This document shows positions 1 through 7,627 of a DNA stretch of 64,000 nt, one piece after another; position 1 is the stretch's first letter, and every line of letters begins with the position of its first letter. This stretch comes from Flexivirga aerilata (GTDB taxonomy: Bacteria; Actinomycetota; Actinomycetes; Actinomycetales; Dermatophilaceae): contig NZ_JABENB010000001.1 in assembly GCF_013002715.1 (NCBI RefSeq), positions 1,364,001 to 1,428,000 on the forward strand, in the 5' to 3' direction. A program made the translations under genes and the position numbers. The notes under the pieces are model-generated. The model saw nothing but the letters and a program-made list of their open reading frames with translations, had not been told where the DNA came from and did no database searches.

Positions 1-2
1 TG

Positions 3-347
3 GTGCTGATGGCCGCGGTCGCCCTGCTCGTGCGGCTGATGTCGGTCGGCACGGTCTACGGCGACGCGGCCGCGCGGCTGCCGTTGCCGCTGCGCAGCTC
101 GGCGTCCCGCGGGTTCGACGCCGACCAGGCGTATGTCGGGCTGGTCGCGCGCCCGGTGGTCGCGCTCGCCCGCGGCGTCGCCCGGCTCGACGACGGTCTC
201 GACCGCCGCGTGCAGGCGCTGCCCGGGGTGTTCGCGAGCATCGCCGCCACCGGCTCCCGGCTGCACACCCGGCGACCGACCAGCGGCCTCGTCGCGGTCG
301 CGCTGGGCGTCGTGCTCGTCGGACTGATGGGGGTGATCTGGTGGTAG
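3..347 (+). CDS. nuoL: NADH-quinone oxidoreductase subunit L, C-terminal end (partial)
   Basis: Only the last 114 codons lie in the window; the gene begins upstream. The fragment has a hydrophobic segment at each end, with an amphipathic stretch between them containing FDADQAY and a run of Arg/Asp. This fits the lateral-helix and final membrane-helix part of the antiporter-like L subunit of complex I. Identification rests mainly on context, because an unmistakable nuoM follows with a 7-bp overlap and then nuoN. The protein would pump protons in the membrane arm. A different MrpA/NuoL-like antiporter subunit cannot be excluded from this tail alone. Confidence 0.7.
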   Translation: MLMAAVALLVRLMSVGTVYGDAAARLPLPLRSSASRGFDADQAYVGLVARPVVALARGVARLDDGLDRRVQALPGVFASIAATGSRLHTRRPTSGLVAVALGVVLVGLMGVIWW

Positions 348-1843
348 CCGCACTCTTCGCCGCGCCGCTCGCCCCGATCGTCGCCGGCCTCGCCCTCGTC
401 GCGGGGGACCGGGTGCCGCGCGCCGTCAGCCGGCACACCGCCTATGCCGTGTCGCTCGCCGCGACGCTGATCGCGCTGGTCGCCGCCGTGCTCGTCGCCT
501 ACGACCGGCCGAGCGTCAACCGGCAGTGGGTGCCCGAGATCGGCATGCGACTGCACCTCGGCGTCGACGGGATCAGCGTGCCGTTGCTGCTGATGACCGC
601 AGCGGTCGGTGTGCTCGTCGTCGTCCACGCCCGTCACGAGCAACCCGGCGGCGGCACTCCCGGCACCTTCTTCGGCTGCCTGCTGCTGGTGATCGGCGGC
701 GGCATCGCGACCTTCATCGTGCAGGACGCGATCAGCTTCTTCCTCGCGTTCGAGGTCGTGCTGGTGCCGATGTGGGTGCTGATCAACCGCTTCGGCGACC
801 CCCGGGACGCCGGTGAACGCGCCCGGGCTGCAACAACATTCGTGCTCTACACGGTGCTCGGCTCCACGCTGATGCTCGTCGGCATCCTCACGATGGTCTT
901 CGCGTCCGGCACCGCAGACCTCGCGACCCTCGCCCGGCACCCGCTGCCCGCCGGGCAGCAGACCGTCGTCGCCGCGATCCTGCTGCTCGGGCTCGGCATC
1001 AAGGTGCCGATCTGGCCGCTGCACTCGTGGCTGCCTCGCGCACACACGATCGCCCCGACCGCCGGCTCCATGCTGCTGGCCGCGGTGCTGCTCAAGATGG
1101 GCACCTACGGCATCGTGCGGCTGGTCATCGCCCCGCTGCCCGCCGGCGTGGAGCGACTCGCGCCATACGTCGCGACCTGTGCGGTGATCGGCATCGTCTG
1201 GGGCGGGCTCGTCTGCCTCGTCGAGGGCAGCCTCAAGCGGCTCATCGCCTGGTCGTCGGTCGCGCACATGGGCTTCGTCGTGCTCGGACTGATGAGCGGC
1301 ACCGCGATCGGTCTGCAGGCGGCGCTCTTTGCCAACATCGCCCACGGGGTGGTGTCCGCGCTGCTCTTCGCGGTGGTCGGCGGGCTCAAACACCGGTGGG
1401 GCGGTGACGATCTCAGCGTCGCGCGGCGTGCCCTGCGCGACGTCTCGCCACGGCTCAGTCTCGCGCTCGTCGTCGGGTTCGCGGCCTCGCTCGGACTGCC
1501 CGGTCTCGCCGGCTTCTGGGGCGAGGTGCTGGCAATCTTCGGTGCGTGGAACCCCGGCGGCGACCGGTCCACCGGGTGGTTCCGGCTGCTCGCCGCCGCG
1601 GCCGCGTTCGGCGCGGTGCTGGCTGCGGCATACGCGTTGCGGGTGCTGCGGATCGTCTGGATGGGCGACGCCGACGGTGGCCGCCCGCTTGCGCCCGAGC
1701 CCGAATCCGACGCTCGCGGCAACGAACTCGTCGTCGTCACGGTGCTGGGCGCCGCGACCGTGGTGCTGGGAGTGCTGCCGATCATTCTGCTGAACACCAC
1801 CTCCGGAGCGGTCGACCACCTGATGGCGGTGATCGGCCGATGA
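341..1843 (+). CDS. nuoM: NADH-quinone oxidoreductase subunit M
   Basis: A 500-residue polytopic membrane protein of normal NuoM length. The family signatures are clear: a membrane Glu in FLAFEVVLVPMW, the conserved Lys helix IKVPIWPLHSWLP, and HTIAPTAGSMLLAAVLLK, which form the proton channel of antiporter-like subunits. The GTG start at 341 overlaps the nuoL stop by 7 bp, and its stop overlaps the nuoN ATG, so the three are translationally coupled. Role: proton translocation coupled to NADH:quinone electron transfer in the cytoplasmic membrane. Confidence 0.93.
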   Translation: MVAALFAAPLAPIVAGLALVAGDRVPRAVSRHTAYAVSLAATLIALVAAVLVAYDRPSVNRQWVPEIGMRLHLGVDGISVPLLLMTAAVGVLVVVHARHEQPGGGTPGTFFGCLLLVIGGGIATFIVQDAISFFLAFEVVLVPMWVLINRFGDPRDAGERARAATTFVLYTVLGSTLMLVGILTMVFASGTADLATLARHPLPAGQQTVVAAILLLGLGIKVPIWPLHSWLPRAHTIAPTAGSMLLAAVLLKMGTYGIVRLVIAPLPAGVERLAPYVATCAVIGIVWGGLVCLVEGSLKRLIAWSSVAHMGFVVLGLMSGTAIGLQAALFANIAHGVVSALLFAVVGGLKHRWGGDDLSVARRALRDVSPRLSLALVVGFAASLGLPGLAGFWGEVLAIFGAWNPGGDRSTGWFRLLAAAAAFGAVLAAAYALRVLRIVWMGDADGGRPLAPEPESDARGNELVVVTVLGAATVVLGVLPIILLNTTSGAVDHLMAVIGR

Positions 1844-3288
1844 CGCTCAGCTACGACTGGTGGCTGCTCGCCCCGGTGCTGATCCCGGCCGTCGGCGCGG
1901 TCCTCGTGCTGGTCGCCGACGCGGTCGCGCCGCGGCTCGGCCGGGCGCACTTCCTGGTCGCCGCCGTGCTGCTGCTCGCCGGCGCGGCCACCGTCATACC
2001 GGGCCTGCTGCCGTCGGCCGACAACCCGCGCCGCACGCTGTGCCTGCGGGACGGCAGTTGCCTGTATGCCGTGGACCACGTCGGTGCCGGACTGCAGTTC
2101 ACCGCGCTCGTCAGCGCGGCGGTGATCGCGTTGCTGGCGTTGCCGATCCGGGTGCCGGCCGAGCGTGCACCGGTGCAGGCGGCGTTGCTGCTCACCGCCA
2201 CCGCCGGTGCGACCGGAGTCGTCGCCGCGCGCGACCTCACCTCCTGGCTGGTCACCCTCGAGCTCGCGACCGTGCCGACGGTCGCGCTCGTCGCGCTGCG
2301 GGCGCGGCGCTCCGCCACCGACGGCGCCCTCTCGCTGCTGACCACCTCGCTGGTGAGCTTCGCGATCACCGCGATGGGTGCCGCGCTCTGGTTCGCCGCG
2401 ACCGGCACCGTGCAACTCGGCGGTGACGCCGTGCTCGCCGCGTCGCACGACCCGGACTCGCGGCGCATCCTCGCGCTCGCCGTCGTCTTCATCGTCGCCG
2501 GCGTCGGCTTCAAGCTGTCGCTCGTGCCCTTCCACGCGTGGACGCCCGAGGCGTTCGGCGGCGCGTCGGTGCCGATCGGCGCCTTCCTCGCGGTCACCTC
2601 GAAGGTCGCCGCGCTCGGCGCGCTGCTCGTGATCTTCCGTGGCGTCACCGTGCTCGGCACGTCGGCCCTCGCTGCGATCGGGGTGCTCGCCGCGATCTCG
2701 ATGACCGTCGGCAACGTGATGGCCCTGCGCGAACACCAGGCGCTGCGCTTCCTCGCCTGGTCGACCATCTCCCAGGCCGGCTGGGTGGTGCTGCCGCTCG
2801 CCGCGGTGTCCGGGCACGCGGTCCGGGCAGCGGCCGGCTACCTGGTCGTCTACGCGCTCGCCACGCTGGTGGCGTTCGCCGTGGTGACCGCGCTCGCCCA
2901 CGCCGACGGACGCAACCATGCGACGCAGCTCGCGTCATACGGTGGCCTGCTGCGGCGGCGCCCGCTGCTCGGCGTGACCCTCGCGCTCGCGCTGCTCGCG
3001 CTGATGGGGCTGCCGCCCGCGGTCGTCGGGCTGGTCGCCAAGGTGCTCGCCCTCGGCCCGGTCGCCGGCGGCCGCCTCTGGCCGCTCGCGATCGTCGCCG
3101 CGGTCAACGCGATGCTGGGCGTCGCGGTCTACCTGCGCTGGCTGCGGATCCTCTTCGGCGCGCGGACCGATCCGGGCACCGACGACCGGCTCCACCCGGT
3201 GCACGCCGGGATCGTCGGGGTCGGACTGGCCGCGCTCGTGGTGACGAGCATCGCCCCGCAGGTGCTGCTCGGTCTCGTGGGGCGCTGA
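1840..3288 (+). CDS. nuoN: NADH-quinone oxidoreductase subunit N
   Basis: A 482-residue membrane protein. The start was placed at the ATG at 1840, which overlaps the nuoM stop as ATGA and gives the N-terminus MTLSYDWWLLAPVL; the open frame extends further upstream but inside nuoM. The NuoN signature GFKLSLVPFHAWTPEAFGG and the following SKVAALGALLV helix are present. It is the last gene of the nuo operon here; a 60-bp gap without an obvious T-tract terminator separates it from htpX. Confidence 0.92.
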   Translation: MTLSYDWWLLAPVLIPAVGAVLVLVADAVAPRLGRAHFLVAAVLLLAGAATVIPGLLPSADNPRRTLCLRDGSCLYAVDHVGAGLQFTALVSAAVIALLALPIRVPAERAPVQAALLLTATAGATGVVAARDLTSWLVTLELATVPTVALVALRARRSATDGALSLLTTSLVSFAITAMGAALWFAATGTVQLGGDAVLAASHDPDSRRILALAVVFIVAGVGFKLSLVPFHAWTPEAFGGASVPIGAFLAVTSKVAALGALLVIFRGVTVLGTSALAAIGVLAAISMTVGNVMALREHQALRFLAWSTISQAGWVVLPLAAVSGHAVRAAAGYLVVYALATLVAFAVVTALAHADGRNHATQLASYGGLLRRRPLLGVTLALALLALMGLPPAVVGLVAKVLALGPVAGGRLWPLAIVAAVNAMLGVAVYLRWLRILFGARTDPGTDDRLHPVHAGIVGVGLAALVVTSIAPQVLLGLVGR

Positions 3289-3348
3289 GTGGTGGCGCCG
3301 CCTGCGCCATACGGAACAAAGCGGGCCTGACCGCACGTTTTCCACTAC

Positions 3349-4230
3349 ATGCACCGTCACTACAACGGCCTGAAGACTGCCGCGCTCTTCGGCGGCATCT
3401 GGGCCATCCTGCTCGGCATCGGCGCCGTCGTCGCCGGTGGCAAGCTGATCTGGCTGTTCGCGCTCATCGGCCTGGCCACCACTGCCTACAGCTACTGGAA
3501 CTCCGACAAGCTCGCGATCAAGGCCATGCGCGCCTACCCCGTGAGCGAAGCGCAGGCGCCGGAGATGTACCGCATCGTGCGCGAGCTGTCGACGAAGGCC
3601 GGCAAGCCCATGCCGAAGCTCTACATCTCGCCCACCGATGCGCCGAACGCCTTTGCCACCGGACGCAATCCGCAGCACGCGGCGGTCTGCTGCACCGAGG
3701 GCATCCTGCGGCTGCTCGACGAGCGGGAGCTGCGCGGCGTGCTCGGCCACGAGCTGATGCACGTCTACAACCGCGACATCCTCACCTCCTCGATCGCGGC
3801 CGCGCTCGCCGGCATCATCACCTCGGTCGCACAGATGATGATGTTCTTCGGCGGCATGTTCGGTGGCGGCAGCAACGACGACGACCGGCCCAACCCGATC
3901 GCGATGCTCGCCATGGCGCTGCTCGCCCCGATCGCCGCCACGCTGATCCAGTTTGCGATCAGCCGCACCCGTGAGTACGACGCCGACGAGGACGGGTCGA
4001 AGCTGACCGGCGACCCGCTCGCGCTCGCGTCGGCCCTGCAGAAGCTCGAGTCCGGCACCGCCCGCACGCCGCTCGCACCCGAGCCCAAGGTCGTCAACGC
4101 CAGTCACCTGATGATCGCCAACCCGTTCCGCGCCCAGGACGTCTCGCGCCTGATGTCCACCCACCCGCCGACCGCCGAGCGCATCAAGCGTCTGGAGAAC
4201 CAGGCGTACGGCCGCGAGATCAGCCGCTGA
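3349..4230 (+). CDS. htpX: Zinc metalloprotease HtpX homolog (M48)
   Basis: A membrane-bound M48B peptidase of 293 residues, the usual HtpX length. Two N-terminal membrane helices (about residues 10-50) are followed by the catalytic HELMH at residue 134 (in GHELMHVYNRD), a further hydrophobic helical pair, and the third-ligand region SRTREYDADEDGS with its Glu. The family degrades misfolded membrane proteins as part of envelope quality control. The gene is monocistronic; a long hairpin (4245-4312) follows it. Confidence 0.93.
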   Translation: MHRHYNGLKTAALFGGIWAILLGIGAVVAGGKLIWLFALIGLATTAYSYWNSDKLAIKAMRAYPVSEAQAPEMYRIVRELSTKAGKPMPKLYISPTDAPNAFATGRNPQHAAVCCTEGILRLLDERELRGVLGHELMHVYNRDILTSSIAAALAGIITSVAQMMMFFGGMFGGGSNDDDRPNPIAMLAMALLAPIAATLIQFAISRTREYDADEDGSKLTGDPLALASALQKLESGTARTPLAPEPKVVNASHLMIANPFRAQDVSRLMSTHPPTAERIKRLENQAYGREISR

Positions 4231-4244
4231 CCCACCCCACCCCG

Positions 4245-4312
4245 CGAGTGACGGCTTCCTCGCCGAGTGACGGCCCGATGCGACCGTCGCTCGGCGAGGG
4301 AGCCGTCAGTCG
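4245..4312. repeat. REP-like long hairpin, copy 1
   Basis: Arms 4245-4273 and 4284-4312 are 29 nt each and match at 26 of 29 positions, with a 10-nt loop around CCGATGCG. It sits between the htpX stop and the pepN start and is followed by a short G run. A related element with the same loop and the same 3' arm lies at 41058-41125, so this is an interspersed palindromic repeat and not just a terminator. It could still attenuate htpX transcripts, although no T tract follows. Confidence 0.75.
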
Positions 4313-4339
4313 TCGGAGGGGGTGGCTTAGGTTGGCGGG

Positions 4340-6798
4340 ATGGCGACCCTGCTGCGGACCGAGGCCGTCGAACGTGCCGACCTCGTCTCGGTCACGTCCT
4401 ACGACCTCGCACTGGACCTCGATCGCGGCGACGAAGTCTTCGGGTCGCGGGTGACGATTTGCTTCGACTGTGCGGAGCCCGGAGCCAGCACCTTCGTGGA
4501 GTTCATGCCGGACGAGGTCGTCTCGATCACCTTGAACGGCAAGCCGGTCGATGGATCGGCGGTCGACGACGGGCGACTTCGTCTCGACGATCTGCAGGCC
4601 GACAACGAACTCCTGGTCGATGCGACCATGCGCTACGTCCGCGACGGCGAAGGGCTGCACCGCGCGGTCGACCCCGAGGACGGTCAGGTCTACCTCTACG
4701 GCAGCCCGGCGGCGTCGGCTGCGGGCAGGATCTACGCCTGCTTCGACCAGCCCGATCTCAAGGCCCCCTACTCCCTGACGGTGACCGCCCCGTCGGATTG
4801 GGCGGTGACCGCCAACGGACCGCTGGCCGAACACGAGGACGCGTATGGCGATTCGCGCCCACCCGGCCGATCGCCACCTACTTCTTCACCGTGTGCGCGG
4901 GGCCGTTCGTCAGCGTCAAGGATGAGTACGACGGCATTCCGCTCGGGCTCTACGCCCGGTCCACGCTGGGTGCGCAGCTGCGGGAGCAGGCTGACGAGCT
5001 GTTCGCCGTCACCAAGGAGGCGTTCGACTACTACCACCGGGTCTACGGGATCCGTTATCCCTGGGGCAAATACGACCAGGTCTTCGTGCCGGAGTTCAAC
5101 CTCGGTGCGATGGAGAATCCGGGCTGCGTCACCTTCCGGGACGAGTTCGTCTTCCAGGGCGAGGTGTCGCACAGCCAGCACCTGCTGCGGGCGACCGTCA
5201 TCGCACACGAGCTGGCTCACATGTGGTTCGGCGACCTGGTGACGATGCGCTGGTGGGACGACCTCTGGCTGAACGAGTCGTTCGCGGAGTTCGTCGCACA
5301 CCAACAGCGCTCGCAGGCAAGCGAATTCACCGACGCCTGGGTGGACTTCTCGGTGATTCGCAAGAACTGGGGTTACGCCGCGGACCGGGCGCCGTCGACC
5401 CATCCGGTCGCAGGTATGCCGGCACCCGACGTGCACTCCGCGCTGCTGAACCTCGACGGCATCACCTATCCCAAGGGTGCGTCCGCGCTGCGGCAGCTCG
5501 AGGCCTATCTGGGGGAGGAGGCATTCCGGCGGGGAGTGCGGGACTACCTGCAACGGCACAGTTTCGGCAACGCGACGTTGGAGGACTTCCTCGGTGCGAT
5601 GCACGCGGCGAGCGGGCTGGAGCTCGACGCCTGGACCAAGGCCTGGTTGCTCACTCCGGGCACCGACGTTTTCGCGGTCGACGACTCCGGGGTCCTGGTG
5701 CGCACGCCACCTGCGCAGTTCCCGGCCGACCGGCCGCATCTGTTGGACCTCGTCGGCTACCGCGACGGCCGGACCGTGCTTCGGGAGTCGGTCCGGGTGG
5801 AGCAGGAGCGGACGCAGCTCCCGTCATACGAGATCGAGCCGAAACTCCTGCTGCCCAACGCAACCGACACGACCTGGGGCATCGTCGCGCTCGATGCGTC
5901 GGCGCAGGCAGCGGTCGTCGAGCAACTGCGCCAGGTGCCGGATGCCACAGCGCGCGGAGTGATCTGGTCGTCGCTGACCAACGGGCTGGCGCTCGGCACC
6001 GTCGATCCGCGGTTGCTGCTGGACACCTTCGTCGCCAACTGGTGGTGCGAGACCGAGGACTCACTACTGGCCGGAGTCGCTAATGCCGTGACGCAACTGC
6101 TCCCCGGTCGCTACCTCGCGCCGGCAGAGACGCCTGACGGTCTGGCGGCGATCGCGGCGACCGGGCTCCGGGCGATGGCCGACAACCCGGCACCAGATGC
6201 GACGCAGCTGACCGCTGCCCGTGTCGTCGCGCGAACCAGCCCCGATGTCGGGCTGCTGCGGCGCTGGCTGACGGGCGACGGGCTGCCCGGCGCGCTGGAG
6301 CAGGATACCGACTTCCGGTGGCTGGTCATCCGGCGCCTGGCCGCACTCGGTCCGATGACCGAGGACGAGATCGCCGCACATGCCTTGCGTGACGAGTCGT
6401 CTCGAGGTGTGCTCGCGGCGCTCGGCGCGCGCACCGTCATGCCGTCCGAGCGGGCGAAGCAGTGGGCGTGGGAGCAGTTCATCGGCAACGAGTCGCTGTC
6501 CAATCGGGAGGCCGAGACCATCGCCGGTGCGTTCTTCGGCAGCGTCGACCAGGAGCTCACCAGCCCCTACGTGGAGCGCTTCTTCACCGAACTTCCCGTG
6601 CTGGCAGGGCGATTCGGCGACATGGTGCTGCGGCAGCTCGCGACGGCCGGATATCCACTCACCCACACGGACGCCGCGACGCTCGCATGCGCCGAGCGCG
6701 CGCTGGACGCCGATCTCCCGAGCGGGCTGCGGCGCGTATTGATCGACAGCACCAGCCTCCTTCGCGAGCAGCTCGCGTCGCGGCGGGAGTTCGCATGA
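4340..6798 (+). pseudogene. pepN: Aminopeptidase N (M1), interrupted by one frameshift
   Basis: The ATG at 4340 opens the N-terminal beta domain (MATLLRTEAVERADLVS). This frame runs to about 4846, and the family continues in another frame from WRFAPTRPIATYF at 4846. One base missing, or two extra, between about 4841 and 4860 would explain it. Downstream the M1 signatures are intact: GAMEN, HELAH at 5206-5220 with WLNESFAEF, then the ERAP-like C-terminal domain to 6798. M1 enzymes release N-terminal residues from peptides in the cytoplasm. There is no homopolymer at the break, so a real mutation is as likely as a read error. The stop overlaps the next gene as ATGA. Confidence 0.88.
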
Positions 6799-7622
6799 CC
6801 CTCTCCTGGAGCGCGTATGCCGTCTCACTCACCCGACCCGACGCCCCGCCGATCCTGGACGAGTCGGCCGACCTGGTCCTGAAGACCGCGTCCGTCGGCA
6901 AGTTGCTGCTCCTCGGCGAGGTGGCGCGCCGGCTCGAATCCGGTGTGCTGCAAGCAGATCGGCGAGTGAGCAAGCAGGGTGCACGATTCGTGCGTGACTC
7001 CGGGTTGTGGCACGTGCTCGACCAACAGGACCTGACCGTTCTCGACGCGTGCCGGCTGGTCGGGGCGGTCAGCGACAACCTCGCCACCAACGTGCTGCTC
7101 GACCTGGTCGGTCTCGACGCCGTGCGGGACTTCGGTGCCTCGATCGGTGCGCCGCCCATGGAGTTGCTCGACTACGTCAGCGACGTCCCGCGCGCGCAGC
7201 GCGGGCCGGGCACGCCGCCGACGCTGTCGCGGGCGAGTGCCCGTTCGCTCGTCGGCTTCCTGACGGCGCTACACAACGGCACGGTGTCGCCGCTGGTGGG
7301 GGAGTGGATGTCGCTCAACACCGACCTGTCGATGGTGGCCGCGGCCTTCCTCGACGACCCGTTGGCGCACAACGCGATCGGCGGTGACGGCGCCCCTCCG
7401 CTGCGCAACAAGACCGGCACCGACGACGGGATCCGGGCGGACGTCGGGATCGTCGGCACGGGCACGGGCACCGGCAGTGGCTCCGGCACCGGCACCGGCA
7501 CTGACGCGGTGGCCTACGCCGTCGTCGCCAACTGGCAGAGCGACGACGCCGACCCGGGACTGGCGGCCGTGATGACACGAATGCGCGCGCACGGCACCAT
7601 GATTCGCGACGTGCTGCACTGA
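6795..7622 (+). CDS. Serine beta-lactamase-fold hydrolase, cytoplasmic
   Basis: 275 residues. It has the three class A active-site motifs in order: SVGK (S33), SDN (residue 93) and KTG (residue 206). No signal peptide is visible, so it probably acts in the cytosol, unlike secreted beta-lactamases. The ATG at 6795 overlaps the pepN stop, suggesting translational coupling with a peptidase and possibly a role in cytoplasmic peptide or cell-wall-fragment processing (inference). An odd Gly/Thr/Ser repeat insertion (about residues 220-236, encoded by 7455-7502) lies between the KTG strand and the next strand. True beta-lactamase activity is not shown. Confidence 0.82.
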   Translation: MTLSWSAYAVSLTRPDAPPILDESADLVLKTASVGKLLLLGEVARRLESGVLQADRRVSKQGARFVRDSGLWHVLDQQDLTVLDACRLVGAVSDNLATNVLLDLVGLDAVRDFGASIGAPPMELLDYVSDVPRAQRGPGTPPTLSRASARSLVGFLTALHNGTVSPLVGEWMSLNTDLSMVAAAFLDDPLAHNAIGGDGAPPLRNKTGTDDGIRADVGIVGTGTGTGSGSGTGTGTDAVAYAVVANWQSDDADPGLAAVMTRMRAHGTMIRDVLH

Positions 7623-7627
7623 CGCGC

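Noticed and set aside
56..1819. Long minus-strand frame opposite nuoM
   Set aside because: Charged, Arg/Asp/His-rich antisense shadow typical of high-GC genes; the plus strand has clear NuoM motifs.
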